A DNA stretch of 64,000 nucleotides from Elioraea sp. (GTDB lineage: Bacteria; Pseudomonadota; Alphaproteobacteria; Acetobacterales; Acetobacteraceae), in NCBI RefSeq assembly GCF_022842375.1, contig NZ_JALHPR010000003.1, positions 62,001 to 126,000 on the forward strand, read 5' to 3'. Positions 36,550 through 45,062 of this stretch are shown here, piece after piece. The notes beneath the pieces are model-generated. The model did no database searches. It was not told the DNA's origin and saw nothing but the letters and a program-made list of their open reading frames with translations. Positions within the stretch are counted from its first letter, which is position 1. Each line of letters opens with the position of its first letter. A program made the position numbers and the translations under genes.

Positions 36550-37179
36550 ATGCGACGGCTCTTCCTGCTCCGCCACGGGGAGGCAGCACCCGCTGCGCAG
36601 GACGGCCCCAGCGCAGACCCATGGGTAGCGCCGCTGACGCCGCGCGGGCGCGCGCAGGTCGCCGACCTTGCCGAGGCCCTGGCGGCGCTCAGCCTCGACC
36701 TCATCGTCACCTCGACGGTGCCGCGCGCATTGGAGACGGCCGCGATCCTGGCCCATCGCACCGCCCTGACACCCATCGCGGATGATGGCCTCGACGAACT
36801 CCGCCCCGGCCGGGTGGTGGCAGGACCGCCGGAGGCGGTGCGGATGGCCGTGCGTCAGGCCTATCGCGATGCCGGGCAGCCGGGCGCCCGCTTCCTCGAC
36901 GGCGAGGCCTTCGCAGCCTTCGGCCTACGGGTCGACCAGGCGCTGGCCCGCATCCTCTCGCGGCCGGGCTGGAGCCGGGCAGCCGTGGTCACGCACGAGC
37001 CTGCGCTGCGCTATGTGCTCGCGCGCTGCCACGGCCTCGGCCTCGCTGGCCTCGATGCCTTCGAGGCAGCGAATGCCTCGGTCACTGTCCTCGATTGCTC
37101 GCCCGGAGTGATCGCCTGGGACGCAGCCGCACTTCGGCTGGCGAATGGCACGGGAGACGAAGCCACGCGACTGAAGTGA
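36550..37179 (+). CDS. Histidine phosphatase family protein (SixA-like)
   Basis: A 209-aa phosphoglycerate-mutase-fold protein. The phosphohistidine motif is RRLFLLRHGEAAPA (R8, H9, G10), with the arginine of TSTVPRALETAAIL and the second histidine in AAVVTHEPALRYVLA. WVAPLTPRGRAQVADLAEAL is SixA-like. The chain is longer than SixA (about 160 aa), nearer to cobalamin or alpha-ribazole phosphatases and undefined phosphatases. It stands alone between the glycan operon and an empty 600-bp stretch; substrate unknown. Confidence 0.85.
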   Translation: MRRLFLLRHGEAAPAAQDGPSADPWVAPLTPRGRAQVADLAEALAALSLDLIVTSTVPRALETAAILAHRTALTPIADDGLDELRPGRVVAGPPEAVRMAVRQAYRDAGQPGARFLDGEAFAAFGLRVDQALARILSRPGWSRAAVVTHEPALRYVLARCHGLGLAGLDAFEAANASVTVLDCSPGVIAWDAAALRLANGTGDEATRLK

Positions 37180-37285
37180 CGGCACTGGCCAGGGACGTAT
37201 CGCCAGCAGGGCTTGGTATCTGCGTTGGCATGCGTTCGACCTGCGCAGTTTTGTGCTCGCCATTCAAAAGCATGGCGCAGATGTG

Positions 37286-37308
37286 CGATTCCGGCCCTGA
37301 CACCATTT
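37286..37308 (+). repeat. Partial copy of the tRNA-Phe 3' end (possible attachment-site remnant)
   Basis: CGATTCCGGCCCTG is identical for 14 nt to 18231-18244 (T-arm and acceptor strand of tRNA-Phe). After one substitution and one missing base it continues with CACCATTT, matching the CCA end and first flanking bases of the tRNA. Same orientation as the tRNA gene. A direct repeat of a tRNA 3' end is the classic footprint of site-specific integration. The match is short and imperfect, so chance or other origin is possible. Confidence 0.45.
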
Positions 37309-37412
37309 CCCCTGGCGCGATGCCCGCCAACCCATCGCGCCGGTGCGATTTCGCTCCGCCCAACCGCACCATTCTGCCTCTGGAATAACGCACTTTACCT
37401 GCGTGGTGCGTC

Positions 37413-37433
37413 CGATCAGCGCGCGACTGATCG
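37413..37433. repeat. Perfect 7-bp inverted repeat
   Basis: CGATCAG, a 7-base CGCGCGA spacer and CTGATCG form a perfect hairpin. No T-run follows, so it is not a typical terminator. It lies within the gene-less stretch downstream of both converging genes. It may be an element remnant or a protein-binding site. Confidence 0.4.
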
Positions 37434-37780
37434 AAGGTCAGACTGGCGGACGGGCCACGCTGCAAAGGCAACGGGCCACCGCTGCAAAAGCATAGGCCGT
37501 CGGCGGCGCACGCCCGAGCCTCTCCGCCCATGTGCCGCAGCCGCCGGTTCAAATGATGCCAGGCCCCAGCGACCTCACGCGCTTCATCCACACCGAGGCG
37601 CTGGATCAAGCGCCGCTGCGGCAGGCGATCAGCGGCACGAACCTTGTCCACCCGGGGGCGCGGCATCCAGAGTCGCATCAGGTTGAACCGGCGCGCTGGC
37701 GCTCTGCGTTCGTTCCGCGATCATTCCGGAAGTCAATCGCGGCTGGGCGAAATTCCATCCCACGACAATCAGACCACGCC

Positions 37781-39040
37781 TCACCGACCTTCGAGCCATC
37801 GCCACGCCGCCAGCGAATGCGTACGGAGGACGTGCAGCACCTCGTCGACCCGCACGCCTTCGTCGATGCCGGCCATGCCTTCCGGAGAGGGCCCGTACAC
37901 GAAGGCCGGAACGCCGCGCCGCCGCCAGAATCGGCAATCGGTGCCGCCCAGCGAAATCACTGCCGCGGGGCGTGCGCCCATCAGCTCCTCCGCCGTGTCC
38001 TGCAGGATGCCGAGCATGGGGTGGTTCGGGTCCGACAATGTCGGGTCGACCGGCATGCGCGGCGGGAGCTCGATGCTGACTTCAGGGAAACGGCTGGTGA
38101 TCCGCCTGACCGTCTCCAGCATCTCCGCCGAGGTGATCCCCGGCGGCAGGCGGATATCGACGCCGATGTCGCACTCGCCCGGCAGCATGTTGACGAGCAC
38201 GCCGCCCGACAGCGTACCGATGTTGAGCGTCACGCGCTGCGCCACGTCGGCCGCTCCTCTGCCGAGGCCGCGATCGTAGGCTGCGATCACCTCTGGCTTT
38301 GCGAGCATGCTCACGACGTGCTCGGGCATCCGCGCGCGAACGGTCTCGACCTCCGTCAGCGCCTCGATCACCGACGCTGCGATGCGCGTCGCACTCGCCG
38401 AGAGATGAGGATAGGCGCCATGGCCGCCCTGCGTGCGCACCTTGAGCTTCAGCCAGAACATGCATTTCTCGCCGAAGCGCACCGTGTGGGGGGATGACGG
38501 TTCTGCGTTCAGCACGCAATCACCCAACACCTCGTCACCCAGCTCTGACGTCAGGTAGTCCGCGCCCCATCGACCGCCCGTCTCCTCGTCCGACACCACC
38601 GTGAGCGTCAGCTTTCCGGCCGTCTCGCCGATCAGGCGCGAAAGGTAGAGATAGGTGAAGATCGAGGCTGTGGTGCCGGCCTTCATGTCCACGGTGCCGC
38701 GGCCCCAGACGCGGCCATCGGCGAGTTCGCCGCCAAGCGGGTCGCGCGTCCAGCGCGAATGGTCACCGATCGGGAAAACGTCGATATGGCCGTTCAGCAC
38801 CAGGTGCTTCTTCGGAGCGGCGGATGCGACGGCGGCGACGAGGTTCGGGTTGTCCTGCTTCGGCGCAACGGTGCGGAAGCTCAATCCCTCCTTCTCGAGG
38901 AAGTTCGCGACATAGGCAGCGCCCGCGCGCGTGTCACCTGGTGGGTTGGAGGTGTCGATCCGCGTAAAGCCCTGCAGGAAGCCGATGACCTTGTCGCGGT
39001 CCTGCTCGATCCAGGAAAGAAGCGTGTCGCGCGCGCCCAT
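37781..39040 (-). CDS. M20-family metallohydrolase, paralogue 1 (last gene of operon)
   Basis: A 419-aa cytoplasmic ArgE/DapE-like amidohydrolase without signal peptide. ATG 39040 follows AAAGGG; TTG 39046 is rejected. Metal and catalytic residues: H85 and D87 in LVLNGHIDVFP, D118 in GTVDMKAGT, E152-E153 in SDEETGGRWG and E180 in LNAEPSS. The usual C-terminal zinc histidine (H four residues before a conserved E) is replaced: the segment reads PEGMAGIDEGVRVDE. The lid/dimer domain occupies about 190-310. Probable substrate: an N-acyl amino acid, N-acyl diamino acid or dipeptide imported by the co-encoded ABC transporter. Confidence 0.88.
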   Translation of the reverse strand: MGARDTLLSWIEQDRDKVIGFLQGFTRIDTSNPPGDTRAGAAYVANFLEKEGLSFRTVAPKQDNPNLVAAVASAAPKKHLVLNGHIDVFPIGDHSRWTRDPLGGELADGRVWGRGTVDMKAGTTASIFTYLYLSRLIGETAGKLTLTVVSDEETGGRWGADYLTSELGDEVLGDCVLNAEPSSPHTVRFGEKCMFWLKLKVRTQGGHGAYPHLSASATRIAASVIEALTEVETVRARMPEHVVSMLAKPEVIAAYDRGLGRGAADVAQRVTLNIGTLSGGVLVNMLPGECDIGVDIRLPPGITSAEMLETVRRITSRFPEVSIELPPRMPVDPTLSDPNHPMLGILQDTAEELMGARPAAVISLGGTDCRFWRRRGVPAFVYGPSPEGMAGIDEGVRVDEVLHVLRTHSLAAWRWLEGR

Positions 39041-39042
39041 GG

Positions 39043-40308
39043 TCAACCCTTTCCGACGTTGAGGTAACGCGCCGCGGCGAGTGTGTGGGTGCGGAGGATG
39101 TGGAGAAAGTCATCAACGGGAATGTTCTCGTCAGCCGCGGCCATGCTCGCTGGTGAAGGGCCGTACACGTAGGCAGGCACACCGTGATATCGCCACAGCC
39201 GGGTATCGGTGGCGCCGAGCGTGATGACGGGAACCGGTGCCGGGCGGCCGAGCTCCCGCACCGTGTGACGGAGAATGCCCATCATCTCGCCATCGGGGTC
39301 GGACCAGTTCGGCACGTCCTCGGGCGGGGAGAGCTCCTCGAGCGTGGCTTCGGGAAACTGCGCGACGATACGGGCCACCTCGGCGCGGACGGCCTCGCGC
39401 GTGAGCCCGATAGGCAGGCGGACATCCGCCTCGATCCTGCATTCCGAGGGCAGCACGTTCATCTTGAGCCCGCCGCTCATCCGCCCGATGTTCAGCGTGA
39501 TCTCGGGGATCACCGCGGCGTGGCCTTCGCCACACCCTTCGTCAACCTGCCGCGCGATCGCCGTGTCACGGAACATCGCGACGACGTTGTCAGGAGCGCG
39601 GACCTCGAGCCCCCTCACCTCCTCGAGCGCTGTCGCCACGCGCGCGGCGATCTTGGTCGCGGAGGCGGATGAGTGTGTGTAGGCGCCGTGGCCGCCCTTC
39701 GTGCGCACCGTGATCGCGACCCAGTAGGGCGACTTCTCGCCGAAGCGGATGCATTGCGGCGAGGAAGGCTCGCCCGACAGCAGGCAGTCGCCCATCATCA
39801 GGTCGCGCTGGTGCTCGAACATCCAGCGCGCGCCCCAGGGGCCGAATGTCTCCTCGTCGGAAACGGCCGTGAACGTCACGCGGCCCGCGAGCCTGTCGCG
39901 GTGGCGATGCAGGTGCAGGAAGGCGAGCAGGAGCGAGGCGAGCCCGCCCTTCATGTCGCATGCACCGCGGCCGTAGATCCGCCCCTCGGTGATCTCTCCG
40001 CCCCAGGGGTCGCGTGACCATTCATGCGCGGCGACCGGGAAGACATCGATGTGCCCGTTGAGCACGAGGTGCCTGCCAGGCCGACCACCGTCGAAGCGCG
40101 CAACGATGTTGGGCAGCTCCGGATGGGGTGAGAACACCATCGGTTCGAGGCCGGCCTTCGTCAGCGCATCGATGAGGAGAGCCGCGGCGGCACGCGTATC
40201 GCCAGGCGGGTTCGGGGAGGGCGCACGCAGCAGCGCCTGCAGGAATGCAATTGACCTGTCCTGCTCCGCCTCGAGGCCCGCCAGGAGGTCGTGGGAAAGT
40301 GCATCCAT
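39043..40308 (-). CDS. M20-family metallohydrolase, paralogue 2
   Basis: A 421-aa paralogue of the adjacent genes. ATG 40308 was chosen because the sequence MDALSHDLLAGLEAEQDRSI aligns with the other five starts. Motifs: LLRAPSPNPPGDTR, LVLNGHIDVFPV, GACDMKGGLAS, SDEETFGPWGARW and LLSGEPSSPQC. The C-terminal histidine position is alanine (SMAAADENIPVDD). TFGP replaces TGGR after the Glu pair, as in paralogues 4 and 6, suggesting different substrate pockets within the set. Two bases separate it from paralogue 1. Confidence 0.88.
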   Translation of the reverse strand: MDALSHDLLAGLEAEQDRSIAFLQALLRAPSPNPPGDTRAAAALLIDALTKAGLEPMVFSPHPELPNIVARFDGGRPGRHLVLNGHIDVFPVAAHEWSRDPWGGEITEGRIYGRGACDMKGGLASLLLAFLHLHRHRDRLAGRVTFTAVSDEETFGPWGARWMFEHQRDLMMGDCLLSGEPSSPQCIRFGEKSPYWVAITVRTKGGHGAYTHSSASATKIAARVATALEEVRGLEVRAPDNVVAMFRDTAIARQVDEGCGEGHAAVIPEITLNIGRMSGGLKMNVLPSECRIEADVRLPIGLTREAVRAEVARIVAQFPEATLEELSPPEDVPNWSDPDGEMMGILRHTVRELGRPAPVPVITLGATDTRLWRYHGVPAYVYGPSPASMAAADENIPVDDFLHILRTHTLAAARYLNVGKG

Positions 40309-40313
40309 CGCCG

Positions 40314-41582
40314 TCACTCCCCACCCAGATAGGCTGCCGCCGAGAGCGTGTGCACCCTCACGACGTTGAGGAACTCCTCGAGCGCTACGGACTCGTCGTA
40401 GGTGCCGACGAGGTCGAATGCGCAGCCGTAGATGTAGGCGGGCACGCCGGCGTTGCGCCAGAACCGCGCATCGGTCGCCGCCAGTGTAATGACCGGCGCA
40501 GGCGTGATGCCGGCGATGCGCGTCGCGCGGTCCTGGATGATGTGCAGCATTTCGCCCTCCGGGTCGCACCAGTTCGCCCCCTCCTCCTCGGGAATCGATT
40601 GTTCCTCGACCGTGACGGAGGGGAAGTCCTGCATGATCTCGCGCACCATTGCCCAGATTCGCGCCTTGGGAACGCCGACGGGAAGCCGGATATCGGCCTC
40701 GACGCGGCATTCGGAGGGGATCATGTTTGTCTTGAGTCCTCCCTCGACCATGCCGATGTTCAGCGTCACGGCCGCGACCGTATCGGCTGCGCCAACGCCC
40801 AGGCCGGTCTCGAGTGCCTGTCGCACGGAGGGTTCGGCCAGGTTGCGGGCGACCTTCCCCGGCATTTCAGGCTTCACCGCCGTGACCGCCTCGAGACGGT
40901 CGATCAGCGCGGCGGCAATCTTGGTAGCACTCTCGGAGAGGTGCACATAGGCGCCGTGCGCGCCCCGCGCACGGGCGGTGAACACGAGCCAAAGCGGTGC
41001 CTTCTCGCCATATCGGACCGTGTAGGCCGAGGATGGTTCGCCGTTGAGGCAGCAGTCGCCCATCACGAGGTCTGGGTGGTTGGCGAAGAGAAACCCCGTT
41101 CCCCAGCGCCCGCCCGTCTCCTCATCCGACACGGCCGTAAGGGTGAGCCGCCCGCGAAGCCTGTCGCGATGCTTCGCCAGGAGCGAGTAGGCGATGAACG
41201 ACGCCGAGGTTCCGCACTTCATGTCGGCGGTGCCGCGGCCGTAGAGCCGTCCGTCCTCGATCGTGCCGGACCAGGGTGAGCCATGCCGCCATCGCGCCGG
41301 ATCGCCGGCGGGGAACACGTCGATATGGCCGTTCAGCACGAGGTGCCGGCCGGGCCTCTCGAAACGGTGGTCTGCAACGATGTTGGGCCATTCCGGTACC
41401 GGTGCGATCACCTGGTAGGGAAGTCCCCGCGCCTCGAGGAAGGCACGGAGGAAGGCCGCCGCCTCGCGCGTCTCCCCGGGCGGGTTGGGCGTGGCGATGC
41501 GCGTGAAACCCTGGAAGAACGCGATCAACTCGTCTCGCGCCGCGTCGATGTCGGCGAGCAGCGTTGCCTCGAGCGATGTCAC
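40314..41582 (-). CDS. M20-family metallohydrolase, paralogue 3
   Basis: A 422-aa paralogue beginning at GTG 41582, supported by GTGA overlap with the upstream stop and by alignment of the N-terminus. Motifs: RIATPNPPGETR, LVLNGHIDVFPA, GTADMKCGTSAS, SDEETGGRWGTGF and CLNGEPSSAYT. The C-terminal metal-histidine position is glycine (LVGTYDESVALEE). It has the longest insertion near the end (AYIYGCAFDLVG), so its pocket entrance probably differs. Part of the same leftward operon. Confidence 0.88.
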   Translation of the reverse strand: MTSLEATLLADIDAARDELIAFFQGFTRIATPNPPGETREAAAFLRAFLEARGLPYQVIAPVPEWPNIVADHRFERPGRHLVLNGHIDVFPAGDPARWRHGSPWSGTIEDGRLYGRGTADMKCGTSASFIAYSLLAKHRDRLRGRLTLTAVSDEETGGRWGTGFLFANHPDLVMGDCCLNGEPSSAYTVRYGEKAPLWLVFTARARGAHGAYVHLSESATKIAAALIDRLEAVTAVKPEMPGKVARNLAEPSVRQALETGLGVGAADTVAAVTLNIGMVEGGLKTNMIPSECRVEADIRLPVGVPKARIWAMVREIMQDFPSVTVEEQSIPEEEGANWCDPEGEMLHIIQDRATRIAGITPAPVITLAATDARFWRNAGVPAYIYGCAFDLVGTYDESVALEEFLNVVRVHTLSAAAYLGGE

Positions 41583-42838
41583 CGGTTTGTTTCCTCCGTC
41601 AGGTAGTCGAGCGCGGAAAGCGCATGGACCCGGACGACCTTCAGCCACTCGGCGAGGTCGGTGTTCTCATCCGGCATCGCGACGTTCGTCGCGGTCGTGC
41701 CGTAGGTGAAGGCCGGCACGCCACGCTCGCGCCACAGGCGCGAATCGGTGCCGGCGAGGCTCGGGATCGGCCGCACCGCCCAGCCCGCCACCGCCGCGGC
41801 GTTGCGCTGAATGTGGCCGACCATCGGGTGGGCAGGATCGGACCAGCGCGGCGTCTGCTTCGAGATCACGCGCAGCGTCGTACCTTCGTGGCGGCCGACG
41901 ATCTCGTTCGCGCGCGCAACGATGGCATCAGGGTCGATCCCCCAGGGCACTCGGATATCCGCTTCGATGGCGCAATGGCCGGGGAGCATGTTCACGATCA
42001 CCCCGCCCTGCCAGGTGCCGATGTTGAGCGTGACCGCGCCCATGGTCCGTGCTGCGCCGGGAAGGTGCACGCGGTCGATCTCCGCAGCCCCGGCCGCGAT
42101 CGCCTCCGCGACGGCGCGGGGAAGAGGCACCTCGGTGTCCTCGAGCGCAGCAAGCTCCTCGATGATCGCAGCCGCTATCTTGGTCGCGCTCGGGCTCTTG
42201 TGCGTGTAGGCACCGTGGCAGCCCATCGTCTGGACTTCGATGCGGAGCCAGAGCGGGGATTTTTCCGCGAACCGCACCGTCGTCGGCGCGCCGGGCTCGG
42301 TGTTCAGCAGGCAGTCGCCGAGCACCTCGGCCGCGTGGTGCTCGACGAGGTAGCGCGCGCCGTTCGGCCCGAAGGTTTCCTCGTCCGAGACCGCCGTCAG
42401 GGTCAGGCGCCCGGCGAGCCTGTCGCGCATCGCATGCAGCCAGCAGAACAGCGCGACCAGCGAGGCCGTTCCCTGCTTCATGTCGCTCGCCCCCGTGCCA
42501 TACAGCCGGCCACCGACGACGGCGCCGCCGAGCGGGTCCTCGGTCCAGCGATCGGCGGCAACGGTGGGGAATGTGTCGATGTGGCCATTCAGCACCAGAT
42601 GCGGGCCTGGTCGCGCGCCCTCGAAGCTCGCCAGGATGTTCGGCATGGCCGGATCCGGCCCGACCACGCGGAAAGGCGCGCCATGCCGGTCGAGCCAGGC
42701 CGTCAGCACCCCAGCGGCGTCGCGCGTGTCGCCCGGCGGGTTTGGTGAGGCGGCGCGCACAACGTCGCCCAGCAGGCCGATCAGGGCAGTCTCGTCGCTG
42801 GTGATCCGGGCCAACAGCTCATCGCGCGGCGTCATCAT
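41579..42838 (-). CDS. M20-family metallohydrolase, paralogue 4
   Basis: A 419-aa paralogue beginning at ATG 42838, with ATGA overlap with the upstream gene. Motifs: VVRAASPNPPGDTR, LVLNGHIDTFPT (Thr replaces the usual Val), GASDMKQGTASL, SDEETFGPNGARY and LLNTEPGAPTT. TMGCHGAYTHKSPSATKI marks the lid domain. The C-terminal histidine position is alanine (NVAMPDENTDLAEW). It is most similar to paralogue 5, with which it shares AFTYGTTATNVAMPDE, pointing to a recent tandem duplication. Confidence 0.88.
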   Translation of the reverse strand: MMTPRDELLARITSDETALIGLLGDVVRAASPNPPGDTRDAAGVLTAWLDRHGAPFRVVGPDPAMPNILASFEGARPGPHLVLNGHIDTFPTVAADRWTEDPLGGAVVGGRLYGTGASDMKQGTASLVALFCWLHAMRDRLAGRLTLTAVSDEETFGPNGARYLVEHHAAEVLGDCLLNTEPGAPTTVRFAEKSPLWLRIEVQTMGCHGAYTHKSPSATKIAAAIIEELAALEDTEVPLPRAVAEAIAAGAAEIDRVHLPGAARTMGAVTLNIGTWQGGVIVNMLPGHCAIEADIRVPWGIDPDAIVARANEIVGRHEGTTLRVISKQTPRWSDPAHPMVGHIQRNAAAVAGWAVRPIPSLAGTDSRLWRERGVPAFTYGTTATNVAMPDENTDLAEWLKVVRVHALSALDYLTEETNR

Positions 42839-44097
42839 CGTGCGGCCTCCGCGTGGAGCCAGGAATGCGCCGCGAGGGTGAGCGTCTTCACGACACCGAT
42901 CCACTCGGCGATGTCGGTGTGTTCGTCGGGCATCGCAACGTTGGTCGCGGTCGTTCCATACGTGAAGGCGGGAACGCCCTTGCCGCGCCACTTCCGTGCA
43001 TCGGTGGCGGCGAGGGAGGCGATCGCACGCGGGCGGAAGCCGCAGGTCTCCTCGCAGGACGCCGCAAGCGCCGTGACCATGGGGTGGTTCGGGCTTGACC
43101 ACGTCGGCTCGCTCAGCCCGGTGATCTCGATCGAGGCTTCGGGGAAGCGGCCGACGATCCGCTCCACTTCGGCAAGCACCGTGGCACTCCGCTCACCGGG
43201 CGGGATGCGGATGTCGAACGCGAGGTCGCACGCGCCCGGCAGCATGTTCACCTTCGTTCCGCCGCGCACCACGCCGAGATTGAGCGAGAAGCGGCGCATC
43301 ACCGCGGCAGCACCGGGGAGGTGGATCCTGTCCATCTCCCGCGCGCCGGTCTCGAGCGCGTGCTCGACCTCCGGTTCCATCGCGACAGGCAGGTCGGTGA
43401 TGGCCTCGAGTTCGCGCACCAGGCGCGCTGCGATGCGGGTGGCGCTTGGGCTCTTGTGGGTGTAGGCGCCGTGACAGCCAGGCGTGCGGATGGAGATGCC
43501 AAGCCGGAGGATGCCCTTCTCGCCGAAGCGGATCGTCGTCGGCGCACCTGGCTCGGCGTTCAGCAGGCAATCGCCGAGCACCTCCGGGTGGTTGTCGACG
43601 AGATATTGCGCGCCCCAGGTTCCGCCCGTCTCCTCATCGGACACCGCCGTCAGCGTCACAGTTCCAGGAAGCGTGTCGGCAAGCCGCGCGAGCCATGTGT
43701 GGGCGAACAGCAGCGCCGCCGTGCCGTTCTTCATGTCGGAGACGCCGCGGCCATAGACCCGCCCCTCCGTCACCTCCCCGCCCCATGGTGCGTGCGTCCA
43801 GCGATGCGCATCGTCGCAGGGAAACACATCGATGTGGCCGTTGAGCACGAGATGCTTGCCGGGACGGCCACCGTCGAGGCGCGCGACGATGTTCGGCGCC
43901 TCCGGCAGGGGCGCGATCAGCCGGTAGGGAAGCCCTGCTTCGCCGAGCCATTCGGTGAGCACGCCGGTTGCCTCGCGCGTGTCGCCGGGCGGGTTCGGGC
44001 TTGCCGCGCGCGTGAAGCGTGAGAGAAACGCGACGAGGCTCGGCGTTTCCGCCTCGATCCAGTGAAGCAGCCTTGCCCGCTCACCAGCGACCGTCAT
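42835..44097 (-). CDS. M20-family metallohydrolase, paralogue 5
   Basis: A 420-aa paralogue, the first of the five after the transporter genes and overlapping the ATPase gene by 4 bp. Motifs: RAASPNPPGDTREATGVLTE, LVLNGHIDVFPC, GVSDMKNGTAALL, SDEETGGTWGAQY and LLNAEPGAPTTIRFGEKG. The C-terminal region VPAFTYGTTATNVAMPDEHT again lacks the zinc histidine at the canonical spot, although a histidine stands two residues after the conserved E. Cytoplasmic; same inferred role as the other copies. Confidence 0.88.
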   Translation of the reverse strand: MTVAGERARLLHWIEAETPSLVAFLSRFTRAASPNPPGDTREATGVLTEWLGEAGLPYRLIAPLPEAPNIVARLDGGRPGKHLVLNGHIDVFPCDDAHRWTHAPWGGEVTEGRVYGRGVSDMKNGTAALLFAHTWLARLADTLPGTVTLTAVSDEETGGTWGAQYLVDNHPEVLGDCLLNAEPGAPTTIRFGEKGILRLGISIRTPGCHGAYTHKSPSATRIAARLVRELEAITDLPVAMEPEVEHALETGAREMDRIHLPGAAAVMRRFSLNLGVVRGGTKVNMLPGACDLAFDIRIPPGERSATVLAEVERIVGRFPEASIEITGLSEPTWSSPNHPMVTALAASCEETCGFRPRAIASLAATDARKWRGKGVPAFTYGTTATNVAMPDEHTDIAEWIGVVKTLTLAAHSWLHAEAAR

Positions 44098-45062
44098 GGG
44101 GCGATCTCCTTGTGGCGGATGCAGGCAACGCTGTGCGCGGGCCCGGCCGGCTCGAGTACGGGATCGATCGTCTCGCACTCGGCGACCGCTGCGCTGCATC
44201 GCGGAGCGAACCGGCAGCCGCCCGCGACCGGCGCACCACCCGACATGAGCTTCGCCGGCAGCGGCGTGGGCGCCACGGTAGGATCAGGAACCGGCACCGC
44301 GGCAATCAGCGCGCGCGTATAGGGATGCACCGGCCGTTGCAGCACGTCGCGGACGGGGCCGTGCTCGACGAACCGGCCGCGATACATCACCGCGAGTTCG
44401 TCGCACACCGAGGCCACGATCGAGAGGTCGTGGGTGATGAACACCATCGCCATCTCGCTCTCGTGAACCAAGCGGTTGAGCAGCCTCAGGATTCCCGCCC
44501 GCACCGATACGTCGAGCATCGAGACCGGCTCGTCCGCCACAAGCAGGCGTGGGCGGAGAACGATGGCGCGCGCAATTGCCACGCGCTGGCGCTGGCCACC
44601 CGAGAGTTCGTGCGGATAACGGTCCATGAAGGCCTCGCCGGGGCGAAGCTCCGCCTCATCGAGCGCCGCTACTGCGCGCGCATGCCGTTCCGCTGGCGAA
44701 CCGAGGCGGTGAATCAGCAGTGGCTCGCCGACCGTGTCGCCCACGGTAAAGCGCGGATTGATGGAGCCGAACGGGTCCTGGAACACCATCTGCACGCTGC
44801 GGCGGAAGTCAGCATCAGGCTTGCGGCCGAGTGGCCGCCCGCCGACCGCGATCTCCCCGCCTGTCGGCAGTTCAAGCCCGACGAGCAGGTTCGCGATCGT
44901 CGACTTTCCGCTGCCGCTCTCGCCCGCAATGCCGAGGACGCGCCCCGGCGCGATCGTGAACGACACGCCATCGACGGCGTGGACCGTGGTTCCGCCACCG
45001 AACAGCCGGCGTGAGGCGACGAAGGTCTTGCGCGCATCGGTGACTGAGACCGCCATGCTCAT
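44094..45062 (-). CDS. Oligopeptide/dipeptide-type ABC transporter ATPase (DppF/OppF-like)
   Basis: A 322-aa ATPase starting at ATG 45062, overlapping the previous gene by 4 bp. Walker A GESGSGKSTIANLL, Q-loop MVFQDPFGSINPRFTVGDTV, signature ELSGGQRQRVAIARAI, Walker B LLVADEPVSMLDVSVRAGIL and H in FITHDLSIVASVCDEL. The C-terminal extension carries the cysteine motif GGCRFAPRCSAAVAECET, seen in DppD/DppF/OppD/OppF proteins, which can bind an iron-sulfur cluster in some members. It pairs with the 45059-46060 ATPase to drive the import channel. Confidence 0.92.
   Translation of the reverse strand: MSMAVSVTDARKTFVASRRLFGGGTTVHAVDGVSFTIAPGRVLGIAGESGSGKSTIANLLVGLELPTGGEIAVGGRPLGRKPDADFRRSVQMVFQDPFGSINPRFTVGDTVGEPLLIHRLGSPAERHARAVAALDEAELRPGEAFMDRYPHELSGGQRQRVAIARAIVLRPRLLVADEPVSMLDVSVRAGILRLLNRLVHESEMAMVFITHDLSIVASVCDELAVMYRGRFVEHGPVRDVLQRPVHPYTRALIAAVPVPDPTVAPTPLPAKLMSGGAPVAGGCRFAPRCSAAVAECETIDPVLEPAGPAHSVACIRHKEIAP

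Larger units (their letters stand above)
37180..37780. other. 600-bp stretch without recognisable genes
   Basis: The segment between the phosphatase gene and the convergent M20 operon has lower GC in patches, no ORF with a ribosome-binding site and no domain I can name in any of six frames. It contains the tRNA-Phe-like repeat at 37286-37308, an inverted repeat at 37413-37433 and two imperfect copies of GGGCCAC-GCTGCAAAAG about 20 bp apart (37452-37490). It looks like decayed DNA, possibly the edge of an island; no integrase or transposase remnant could be identified. Confidence 0.5.

Noticed and set aside
37082-37678. 198-aa leftward frame over the gene-less stretch
   Set aside because: Starts in another gene's coding region on the opposite strand, has no ribosome-binding site and no recognisable domain.
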